From Macrobrachium rosenbergii (lineage: Eukaryota; Arthropoda; Malacostraca; Decapoda; Palaemonidae): a DNA stretch of 64,000 bases. The notes below the pieces were generated by a model. It saw only the letters and a list, made by a program, of their open reading frames with translations, made no database searches and had not been told where the DNA came from. Shown piece after piece: positions 45,807 to 55,602 of the stretch (positions within the stretch are counted from its first letter, which is position 1; every line of letters starts with the position of its first letter). The DNA is taken from contig NC_089749.1 of NCBI RefSeq assembly GCF_040412425.1, positions 32,067,313 to 32,131,312 on the forward strand, given 5' to 3'. Both the position numbers and the translations under genes were made by a program.

Positions 45807-47462
45807 TTTCTCGGAGAGGAGTAGGATGCTTCCTGCTCCTATGATAACCCAGGGTCAGAGCCTCTGGCAGAATGTCTAGTGAAAATTCTTTCCTTGGGTT
45901 TCGTATGAAGCAAAAAAACTCGGCGGAGGCACATGGGGAGGCAGAGACACACGGGGGTGTTACAAGGGGCTGATGTGTTGGCTGAACCCCACACATCCAG
46001 GTGGAGGCTGGGAGTGAGGCTGCCCGGCTGTCCAGGGGCAGAAACCTGAAGAGCCTGCACCACCGCCTGAGCAGGGGGCTCTTGAACTACATGAACTTCT
46101 TGCCGGACTTGGGATAGGGCCCGGCAAGATCAACTGTTTCGCTCGTAAGGTAGACACCCACGAGAGCGGAGGCTCTGAGTAACATTAGTAGCCCCAGACG
46201 GACCGTCAACAACGCGCCCACCTGGGAAAATTTTAATTCTCCAGGTGAAACTGTTCATAAGATTTTTTTGGCTCAAGGCGGATTAGGCAAGCCTGACTTA
46301 CACCCTGTTTCAGCTTCCGGGAATTGACTCCAGAAGCTTAGGGAGCTGTACGCTGAATAAATTAGAAGAGTAGTCGGGGTTAGAAGATTCATTGTGAGCG
46401 TATCTGTGATATCTGTCTCCCGGAAATGCCTCAGCGGTTTATTTTGAAACACGCCTGTTGATAAGAGGGCTACATTCGGAGCACAAGGGGTAGGAAGCAG
46501 GGCTCTCAAAGAGAGCACGGTAAGACCCCATAGCTGGCGTGAACTTGGAATTCTCCGCCTGCCACTCCGTTAGAGTTCTCAATGAGCGATGTGCCCAGCC
46601 CTAGGGAAGATGAGGGCTCACTTAGGGATCCTGCCAGATAGATGCCATGCTCCTTCTGACAGTCTGGTAAAACCTGAATAAGGGGATACCAGGCCGGAAG
46701 GGAAGAAATGCAATTCCACCAACCTCCGTGTGCCCACACCCCCGAACAGGAGGGTGCCTTCATGCTGGGAAGCATAAAGGGTTAGGCGCCAAGGTTCCCC
46801 AGACTGGAGGGGAAAAGAGGTGGAGGTGCCGGGCAGTAGAATTCAAGTGGAGCAGGATTTAACAGGTGATCCATTGACAATGAGTCTTGAGATTAATCCC
46901 TTTGGGATTTAAGCTCCTGGGAAAGGGAAGGCACGGACCATGAGGTAGATAGATAGTTTGATAGGTTGACAATGACCCTCAAATCGAGCTCCTTATAAGG
47001 AGACCGGAAAAGAGTCTTCAACAAAGGAAGGAGGGGGTAACCGCCTTGCTTTGCTTGGGCTGTGTCCCTTTCAGAAGCCGAGGCCAAACTCGTAGATTGC
47101 GGATTAGAGATCCGAGGCGTCCTCAAGGGGTCCCGGAGCATGGTCTTCTTGGTTTAAAAAGGGTCTTTTTGACTGATTTCACCTTAGGGACGGTAGACCA
47201 GGAACCGTCGAAAGGGATGAGAAGCTAACGAATCCCTAAAGGAAAAGTTTGCCTCACCTAATTCCGAGCTAAGCGGAAAAGGTTTGCCTCAATTATTCTC
47301 GCACCTACTTATCGCTCCGTTACGATGTTCACAGGTTGAGAACGAGACAGAAGGCTGTTAGCGTCTTCAGAAAACTCTCCGTAAACAGTTAACAGGCGAA
47401 GAGTTACGAGACTTGCGGCCGGCCTCAGGAGGGGGGAAAATTAGGACCCCAAACACCGGAGG

Positions 47463-48235
47463 AGCAACTATTAATAAGTCATATGAGGCGGAGGAGCAAC
47501 TATTAATAAGTCATATGAGGCGGAGTTTGCGAAGAAAAACCGATTAGGTGTATATGAAACCTACCGATTTATTGAGAATCTCGCCCGGAGGCGGAGTTTG
47601 GCGGAGGGAAATCGATTAAGGCGTATATGAAACCTACCGATCCACCGAGAATCTCGCCGGAGAGAGCCCAAACAAAAAGAGCGACTATTAATAAGCCACA
47701 TGAGGCGGAGAACCGATGGTTTATATGAAACCTACCGATTCCCCCGAAATCTCGCCCTGAGACGGAGTTTGGCGGAGAAATCGATAGGCGTATATGAAAC
47801 CTACCGATCCACGAGAATCTCGCCGGAGAGAGCCCAAACACCGAAAGAGCAACTATTAATAAGCCACATGAGGCGGAGCTTTACGGAGGTAAAACCGACA
47901 GGTGTATATGAAACCTACGGATTCATCAGGTAGCCTGCTCGGGAGAGCATAGCGTAACGCCAATCTGCCGGGTGCCAAGCGACTAATAATAAGCCAAATG
48001 AGGTGGCGTTAGGCGGAGATAAAACCGACTGGTGTAAATAAAACCTACGGATTCATCAAGTAGCCTGCTCGGAGAGAGCATAGCGTACTTTACAACCTTC
48101 CGAGCCAAGAATAAGTCACATGAGGCGGAGTTTGGCGGAGACAAAACCGACAGGTATATATAAAACCTACGGGTTCATCAAGAAGTCTGCTCGGGAAGAG
48201 CATAGCGTACTTCATAACCTTCCGTGCCAAACTAT
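47463..48235. repeat. Tandem repeat with AATAAG-CATATGAGGCGGAG units in DIRS-B
   Basis: Units start with CTATTAATAAGTCATATGAG or close variants at about 47470, 47506, 47687, 47851, 47983 and 48108. Each continues with CGGAG, AAACCGA, GTATATGAAACCTACCGA-type sequence and CTCGC. The spacing shrinks from about 181 to 125 bp. The first two starts are only 36 bp apart, marking a small recent duplication. Confidence 0.85.
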
Positions 48236-48509
48236 AAATTCTCCAAAACAGACTGCGTATTTGAATGGGAACTATAGACTCCGTGATCGCTGGCTTGTTG
48301 CAGGATAGCGGAGCACTCCTGGACTCGACAAAACCAGCTGAAAAACGTATGAGAAGTGGGCATGCTGGAGCGGATGCGGAGCAGAGTACCGAGCAGCGAC
48401 TTAGCCTAGTCAGACCAGGAAAACCCCGGAGAAAACCGGGCTAACAGGACAAAACTCATAGACATAAAAACAGAGTCAATGGAACATTCCGAAGCGACCA
48501 TGTTTGAAC

Positions 48510-48621
48510 AATATGTGACGGAAACAAACAAAGTGGGAAGGTTATGAACTGTTCGGAAGTGGGCTAATATGTGACGGAAACAAACAAAGTGGGAAGGTTA
48601 TGAACTGTTCGGAAGTGGGCG
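48510..48621. repeat. 56-bp perfect direct duplication
   Basis: A block containing ATATGTGACGGAAACAAACA, AAGTGGGAAGGTTATGAAC and TGTTCGGAAGTGGGC occurs twice in tandem with no visible difference, so it is recent. Confidence 0.9.
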
Positions 48622-49089
48622 CACTCAGAGCCAAGAGAGGAAAACCCCCGGAGGAGGATATCCTGAACGAAGTGATAGCGGTGGATGGAAAAAACGCCGA
48701 CCGCTAAACACTAAAATCGCCGGAGCAGTAAGCAAGGAGAGCGCCCAACAAGATAACGAAACACCGAACAGGTAGTAGCAAAATGGAGGGGCAAAGTAAA
48801 TAAAACAGAAGACAGTTAGGTGGAAATCGCTAACTGGCCTCGTATGAATCCCAACAGTGAGGTGCGAACATGTAGGAAGCACCACGAAGGGAAACAGTCG
48901 ACTTAAAAGGAAGGGGAAGGATAGGCCAGGAGGTTGGTAACCCAAAGTAGCGACCATACCAGGGGTGGGACAGCACTCACCGGGCGCCCAGAGATTCTCA
49001 TAGATCCCCTCGCTATGTGAGCTGTGTTGCACGACAAGAGCGAGAGAAAAGGAGAGGAAGGGCAAAAACCTCTATCGTTTTTTGTTCAG

Positions 49090-49360
49090 ATTTTAATACT
49101 TGATATTTGCAAGTCAGTAATGTTTCAGGTATATACTTTGTCATGAACTACTTTGTTATGTACATATAGAGCTGTACCTAAATTTCCTTCATCCTCTCGT
49201 GATGTTGATGCTAAGATGTATTTACCTATTGCTGACACTATTTTGTTGACATGTACACATAATACCATTGGTTTATCTTCTTTTATTAACCATTGTACTT
49301 CTCCTAGGTGTAATCTGTTCTGTAGACCATTTACATTCCACAGTTTAATATAGCTATTGA
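49090..49360 (-). pseudogene. LINE AP-endonuclease, N-terminal part
   Basis: The minus strand reads LWNVNGLQNRLHLGEVQWLI, then KEDKPMVLCVHVNKI, TALYVHNKVVH and a stop before LQISSIKI. This corresponds to the first endonuclease strand ('WNxNGL'), the helix, and the 'Q-E' strand, where the usual catalytic Glu position reads as N. The frame breaks at the DIRS-B insertion near 49075. Confidence 0.7.
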
Positions 49361-49399
49361 AAACATTATGTTATATCAGTTGAGTTTTGCTCTCTTTTT

Positions 49400-51038
49400 T
49401 TTTTTGTATTATCAACTTGAATTTTTTCTAATAATTTACTCACGACATTCATTTGTTTATCTTTATAATATATTAAGTGTTCAATGCTCATGCAACCTTT
49501 TTCATGGGTGCTTAAATTAGTGGTTTCTTTTTTTCTATATTTCATAAAATTTCTTATAATGTTTGTTAAACCATCTTTTGTTATGTTTTTGTTATTGCAA
49601 AATGCAATGAAACAATCATTACATCCACATGTGTTACCATGTATATTTCTTTATTTATGTGTTCTTGTTATACCAATTACTGGCGATGGAGTAATCTCTT
49701 CTCCCTTGACATAGTCATTGTTATTTATGGTACGGTTCTCTTCCACTTAGGTGTTTTGGATATCTGTATCCATAGGTTTTACTATTATTTTAGGAGATAA
49801 AGGTATATTCTTAGCTTGTTTTTGTTTTTGTTCTTTCTTCATATCTTTTATCTTTGGTTTGACCAATGTTTTCTCTAATAATTGTTGGTTTCTTCATTTT
49901 GGGTGGTGTTCTTTCCAAAGGTCTCTTTTTATCTTTAATTTCCAGTCCATCATGACCCTCCTCTGTTACTTCCGTAGTAGCATCCTCCTGTGTTCTGTGT
50001 TCTTATTATGCATTAATATTTCAAATGAATTTGATAAAGTGTTATCCATATCATTTGTACCGGTTTCTTTATTCGTTACCATTTTAGTTATTTTCCCTTG
50101 AGCATTAATTTCTTCTTGTGATTTACTTTTATATGCTCCGTTACTTCTACCTGTATGCATTTTTGTTTCATTATTGGTTCTTGTTATTGAAGAATATGTA
50201 TGTTTCTTAGATGGATCTTGAATTCCTCTCACTTTTAATTGCAACTTAGCCTCTTTTACAGACATCCCTGTTCTTTCTGGCAACATTTTCAATTCTGTGT
50301 TGAATATAGAGTACCTGTACGTACATTCTTTGGACTTTGCATGATGATCTTGTCCACAGTTTACACACTTTGGCTCACTACATTTCCATTGTGTGGCATG
50401 TTCGTCAGATCCACAATAAGCACACACAGGTTCATTTCAACAGTTTTTCTTCGTGTGTCCATATTTACTACAATTTTAACATTCTAGTGGCTTTGGAACA
50501 TAAGGTCTTGGTTCTCTATTTTGGCTCAAAATTTTAACATTTTAAAGTAGATCTTGACCCTCAGATTTCATTTTTGCAATTCTTCATACTTAATTATTCT
50601 GTTTACTAGGTATTATATATACCTTACAATCTTGGACTTTGGGATATCTCATTTTAAAAGTCCAACAGCATATTTCATCAACTGGTTCGTCATTATTTTC
50701 AGGAAGTACAATAGTACCCTGAATGCTGTTCATCATGTACTGCTTCTTTTACAATCACATTGTCAATATTTTTTATGGATAAATGTCTTCATATTGGTTT
50801 TTGTTGTGGCTTCTACAAGCCATGTCTTAATTTTTATTTGTCTGAACATTTCTGTCGTTGAATGTCTTTTTAATAGGAAGTTTTCCAACTTTAGGGCTGA
50901 AATTTGTTGTTCTGTTTTCATGGTTACAAACCCTGACCAACTTCCACTCTCAAAGAGGAAGTCAAAATGAGTCAAGGTTGGGTCAAGAAAATATTTACCT
51001 TTTTTTAGGTTTGCTGTGTACTGGAGCATAGCGATCAA
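49400..51038 (-). pseudogene. LINE ORF1 (CCHC nucleic-acid-binding protein), broken
   Basis: The frame 51038-50763 reads FDFLFESGSWSGFVTM, then ISALKLENFLLKRHST and IKIKTWLVEATTKTN, the RNA-recognition-like N-terminal part of I-type ORF1 proteins. The frame 50427-49966 carries two knuckle-like clusters: CAYCGSDEHATQWKC, then CVNCGQDHHAKSKEC. It continues into a Lys/Asn-rich C-terminal tail. ORF1 proteins bind LINE RNA as a chaperone. Stops separate the two parts (near 50500-50760). Confidence 0.7.
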
Positions 51039-51731
51039 GTAATTACACTAAGATTTTTTTTACATTTTTCTAAACAGCTGTCAGAGGAGGTTACAGTGGT
51101 CGTCAACTGTGCCTAGTCACTAACATCAAAGGGCCCAGGGGTACTCGAATCTTTATTTTTACCTATCATAAAGATCTGAGAGGGAGAAAAAAAAAATAAA
51201 CCTGAAAACCTTAAAAAGATATCAGCTTTTCATAGTTTATTCTTCCACCAATGGCACAAGCGAGAGCCGTCTCCCAAATGTCCGCATCCCAACCCTACCC
51301 CATAGGGGGTGGTACAACACAATTAGAGTGGCCCAAATGTAAGCCAAACCCGCTTGCTAGGACTGAGAGTATTACAAGAATAAAATCATCCCCACCCTAA
51401 TCATGTTATGGGCAAACTGGATAGAACGCCGCGAGTCTTATCCCTAGAACCAGAACCCCCCTCCCCGGAATCCGTGGTCCAGCCCTAAAGAATAGTTCCA
51501 CCTTTGAGCTATCAATCTAACTCTCAGGTCCAAACATTATTGGGCAGTTGATGGTCCTACCACAGTTCCCACTAATTAGTTTCTGATATAAACCCAATCC
51601 CAGCTATGAAATCTTTTCTATTTATCAGGTCCAATAAATTTGACAAAAAATGGAAAATTCCATAATATTAGTCCAAAGAAATATATACTAAATAGCCCCT
51701 CACCACGTCAAGGTGTTCCCACATCAAGGGG
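51039..51731 (-). other. LINE 5' UTR
   Basis: GC-richer than its surroundings, with no open frame. On the minus strand it starts CCCCCTTGATGTGGGAACAC and CTTGACGTGGTGAGGGG. It abuts the truncated end of DIRS-A copy 3 at 51733. Confidence 0.5.
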
Positions 51732-51732
51732 G

Positions 51733-51980
51733 AGAAGAAGTGATTAATGTGCATGCGTAGTCTGCCGTAGTGTCAACAACAGACCTGACGCAGAGACCAA
51801 GAAGCATTACTTTCTGTTGGTCAATGCAGTTTGATCCCTTGCCAAAATCCCATGCCTTTTCATCAGGGAAGTGGTAGGGTTTTGAGGACTCAACAGCGAC
51901 TGCCAAAAATAGGTTTTTCCTATGTCAAAACCTGTTTTTTGATAGCGTAGTTGCTTGTTTCATCCTCAAGGAGCTTAACA
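51733..51980 (-). repeat. DIRS-A copy 3, truncated 3' repeat and internal complementary region
   Basis: 51735-51835 is the inner part of the inverted repeat: GAAGTGATTAATGTGCATGC, GTAGTCTGCCGTAGTGTCAA, matching 61920-61980 inverted. 51882-51980 joins the inverse of the 3' end to the inverse of the 5' end (CAAAACCTG, T-run, GATAGCGTAGTTGCT). The outer repeat is missing where the LINE 5' end begins. Confidence 0.75.
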
Positions 51981-52329
51981 AAGAAATTGACAGGTGACAA
52001 AACAGGCTTAAGCTCTCAATTTTTAATCCCAACACCCCAAAGCAAAAATCATTTCTGGTCCCAGGTCAAGCCACAAATTTCAAGCCCCAATCTTTATTTC
52101 AAATACTCTTTAGGTTTTGGTACTAAAGAACATGAAACTATACACGAACTTATGTTTTAGGATGTAGTTCTACAGTGCCTTACCTAAGCATGCTGGGTTT
52201 GGTTGCAGTACTGTTGCCCTTCTCCTAGAGTTAGTTAGCATACTCAACGTCAATAAGACCCCTAGTTTTCTGCTGTAGCACCTAGGGGTTAGGACTAACC
52301 ATGCCACCTACTGATACAAAGTGTAGAGG

Positions 52330-53250
52330 AATTTGTTCGAGCTCATGGCAATAATGTTTTTTAAAAATACTGTCTCTGATGACCAACCTGAACATTTGGA
52401 GACTTCTTCAAAAGAGACATCTCTGAAGAAGGCTAATGACATACTTACTTTCCTAATATCATGTGACCTACGAAAGGAGTATGGATTTCCCTTTTTAATG
52501 AGAGACAGTACAATCATTCTCAGCCCTTGTAGGGAGAGTTGTTAGTTTGTGCTAGGGTGTAAGAGAATCGGACCCTCTGGGATGTTTGCCGTGACTTCTA
52601 CGTAAACCTAAGTCCTGGAACTGGGCATAATGTCTTGTCTGCTAAACTGCGTTTTCTTATCAGAATAGATTTCCTAAATAAAGGGTCCTCCTTCTTGGCC
52701 AAGAATGATGGGCCCGGGACAATAATAATAGATAGTCAGCTGTTTGCATGATGTATCGTCCCCATCTCAGGGAGCCCAGCTTACTAATATGAGCTCCTGA
52801 TGCTACTGCAATCAAGAAATATTGCCTTTTATATAGCACTGGGTCCACTGAATTGAGGGGATGATAAAAGTCTAAGGACATTTTTCAGGGACCAAGTAAT
52901 TGGAAGCCTTTCAGGAGCAGGTCTTTGTAGAGCAAAAGACCACAGAAGGGAAGTGACAACTTCTATAATAGAGTCAATCCAGAATCCATTGAGCAGGGTT
53001 CTGTTAATGCTGCCTTGTATGCCATAATTGTTGTAACTGCAAGGGGTTTGTCTTCAAAAAGGTTTATAAGAAAATTTACAAGTGTTTCCATAGAAATCTT
53101 AACTGGGCTCTCAGTATGGATATAATCTAACCATATCTTCCATAGAGACTGGTATTGGAGGATAGATGATGTCCATAATCTTTGCACTAGGTACCTAGCA
53201 ATGTTGGGCGAGTAATTTTCACGGTAGATAATATTTAAAAAATCTATGTG
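52330..53250 (-). pseudogene. DIRS-A copy 3 tyrosine recombinase, broken
   Basis: The minus strand reads QYQSLWKIWLDYIHTESP, AYKAALTEPCSMDSGL, then box I VASGAHISKLGSLRWGRYIM (His again at the usual Arg). RRSHDIRKVSMSLAFFRDVS (box II, His and Arg kept) follows, then GWSSETVFLKN. The nucleophile Tyr is out of this frame, in an HYCHEL-type segment after a frameshift near 52365. Box II lies in frame 52517-52308. Confidence 0.75.
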
Positions 53251-54900
53251 TGAAGGTCTTGGCTCAGAAAGGATGATGTGTAATGACTTTCCCTCCTACT
53301 GTCTGGGACAGAACAGTGGACGGTGGTGGAATTGATCTCTTAAACCATTGTTGAAGTAATAGGAACCAATGCCTGTTTGGCCAATCAAGTAAGTTGTTCT
53401 TTTGAAGATTAGAAGTTTGCTCAAACCATTCAAAATCTGGGACAATGGAGGAAAAACATATGTCGTCCTCCATTTGTTCCAGTCTTGTAGGAAGGCATCT
53501 CTTGCTGTTACTTGACTATCCAAGTTCGGAGACATGTATACTGGGAGTTTGTGATTCTCATATGTGATGAACAGATCCGCTTCCGGTTGTGGAAGCATGT
53601 TGGCTATTGTCTGAAAAGAGTGGTTGTCCAACATCCACTCTGTTGAGGATGTCGTTTTCCTTGGTACACAGTTTGCTATTACATTGAGAGACCCTGTGAG
53701 GTGAACTGCAGACACACAACACTTCCTTGCTTGAGCCATCCGAAGGCTGGCTGGCACTATCATATTGAGAGGAGGTGAACATGATCCCAACCTCTTCATG
53801 AAGGACACTGCAATCATGTTGTCTAAACCCCACAAAATGTGTGTCTCTTCTTGAGCTTTAAGTTTTCTGAGACAAACATACAGCCATCAGCTCCAGGAAA
53901 CTGATATGACAATTCCTTAGAGAAGCTGACCACCTCCCTGCCACCTGATAATCCTCCCAATGTCCTCCCAACCCGCCAACGAGGCATCTGCATGTATTGT
54001 TACATATAGACAGAGGATTCAGGGTGACCTGTTTCACCAGAGATTCCTTTCGGGTCCAAGGCCGAAGTATCTCCCCAACTTTTTTTAGTCTTTTGATGAG
54101 GTCAGTCTCATATCTTTTTGCTTGCATGCGATAGCCAGAGTTCACATTTTTAGTTGCATTCTGAGTATTGGATCTATTATTTATGCAAACTGCAGCAGGC
54201 CCATCATATGTTCTATTTGCCATCTGGAAACTCTGGGCTGTGCAAGAAACCTTTTGAGGACTTGCCTTATTCTGTTTTAAGTATGATGGGAAGAGACAAC
54301 AGGCCGTGAAAAGTATCCCAACACAGTCCCAGCCACTGAAAGCATCTGCTGGCATGAGGTGGGATTTTTTCCAATTTATTATTTCTTCCAATTTATAAAA
54401 CATTTTGATTGCAGTCTCTTGACCATTGCTCTTAGGTTTCCTCAAGCACTCTTTTCTTGTGGGTTCCTTGATCAACCAGTCTAGGTAGGATATTAGTTGT
54501 ATTTCCTCTTGTTTGAGTCCTTGAACAACTACCATTGCTAATTTTGTTCAAAATTCTTGGGGCACTGTTTAGCCCAAAAGTGCATGACTTTGAACCTGTA
54601 CATATCTTTCCCTATTACCTTAGAAAAGGGCGGAAGGGAACAGCAATAGGAACATGCCAGTATGCATCTTCCAGATCTACTGTAAATGTCCAAGTCCCTT
54701 TTGGAATGACTGAACATACTTGGGCAAGGGTAGTTATCCGAAACTTTTGGCAAGCAATGTGCTTGTTTAATGTTGATTGGTCGAGGATCACTCTTCATTC
54801 GGAGGAATCCTTTTTTGGGGACTCTGCAGAGATGGTGGCAAATATACTTATATTTCTCTATGGCTCCCATTAACAGGAACTTTCTGCACGTAATCTTCCA
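53251..54900 (-). pseudogene. DIRS-A copy 3 reverse transcriptase and RNase H, broken
   Basis: The minus frame 54870-54538 carries the RT N-part (MGAIEKYKYICHHLCRVPKK). The frame 54535-53858 starts VVVQGLKQEEIQLISYLD-WL, where the second Asp of YLDD is lost, and ends in RNase H SFLELMAVCLSQKT. The frame 53835-53296 carries VSAVHLTGSLNVIAN, MLPQPEADLFITY and DWNKWRTTYVFPPLSQILN. Several frameshifts interrupt it. Confidence 0.8.
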
Positions 54901-54930
54901 GAAAGGGGTCTGGCTTTTGGAAGGATCCCT

Positions 54931-55602
54931 TTAACCCTTAAGGGACGGGCTAATTATATATCATGCAACCCACCAGATCGAGCAAACTTTAAGGGGTATA
55001 CAGTTTAAGGAAAAACACATCAATGGAAAGAGCAAGATACGCAAATGCATGTGGTGTAAGAAAAAATATTCTAAAAAATTTTCCCCACCTTCCACGGGAA
55101 ATTGAAAGTGACTATTTACAACCCTGTGTGGGGCCTCTTTTACAAAACACTCATAAATTTTGCCAAAATATACATGCTTTTTCTAAGAATTTATCTTATT
55201 TTGTAAAATTATAATTACAATTCACACAATATCACAACAGATATGAACTAAAATCAGTAACAAAATCTGAGCATATTTGTTGTAAAATATTTATGTAATA
55301 AATTTATTGAGATTGGGAAATGCAGTAACTGTTTTTGGACTTATACATGTTTTTTTCTAATATTTCTTTGCAAAATTACAAATATAACTGACATCATATC
55401 ATAAAAGATAAGAACTAAATATAACAGTAATCCCTGGGTATATTTATGAGCAAATAAATAAAAAGATGTCATGGGGGAGAGAGGAGCAAGACAATTCACC
55501 TCCAAGTCAAGAAAAATATTAATCCTCCTCAGAGGGAATCCATCCACCACCCAAAACCTGTTTTAGATCCTCTATTGAGGGGATCCAACCATTAAGGGTT
55601 AA
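54931..55602. mobile_element. TTAA-flanked MITE inside DIRS-A copy 3 (664 bp)
   Basis: TTAA at 54931-54934 and 55599-55602. The insert starts CCCTTAAGGGACGGGC and ends CCATTAAGGG, so its ends read CCCTTAA(G/T)GG inwards. No coding capacity. Copy 2 of the same DIRS family has the empty site near 20600 (plus strand CCTCTAAAAGGATTC), so the insertion is delimited on both sides. Related sequences are 19481-19840, 24083-24305 and 24358-24750. Confidence 0.75.

Larger units (their letters stand above)
42983..49075 (-). mobile_element. DIRS-type retrotransposon family B inside the LINE endonuclease
   Basis: Minus orientation, about 6.1 kb. The 3' end (42983-43040) starts with AAAAGGATTTTGACAAAGG and is followed at 43365-43470 by an internal complementary region. 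Recombinase-like sequence (to about 44330), RNase H (44911-44350), RT (45806-45110) and a long decayed 5' part with tandem repeats follow. It has GC-richer sequence than family A and different coding sequence, yet its terminal block resembles that of A. No 5' inverted repeat matching the internal complementary region was found near 49075, so the 5' end is probably truncated. Confidence 0.65.
45807..49075 (-). other. DIRS-B 5' part: decayed gag region and repeats
   Basis: By order this is RT N-terminus, gag and leader. The minus open frames (46063-45839, 46775-46506, 47141-46893, 49065-48625) have no recognised motif. It contains the ~125-190 bp tandem repeat at 47463-48235 and a 56-bp direct duplication at about 48510-48621. 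Confidence 0.45.
38050..51731 (-). mobile_element. I-superfamily LINE, near full length but twice interrupted
   Basis: In minus orientation: 5' UTR 51731-51040, ORF1 51038 to about 49400, AP endonuclease (49360-49090 and 42985-42450), reverse transcriptase (41910-41250 and 39866-39000), RNase H (38890-38520) and a C-terminal Cys/His segment (38400-38200). RNase H after RT and a CCHC ORF1 point to the I superfamily. A pogo-like transposon splits RT and a DIRS-B element splits the endonuclease. The 5' end near CTTGACGTGGTGAGGGG (51716-51695) looks like a true LINE start. Frames have multiple stops. Confidence 0.75.
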
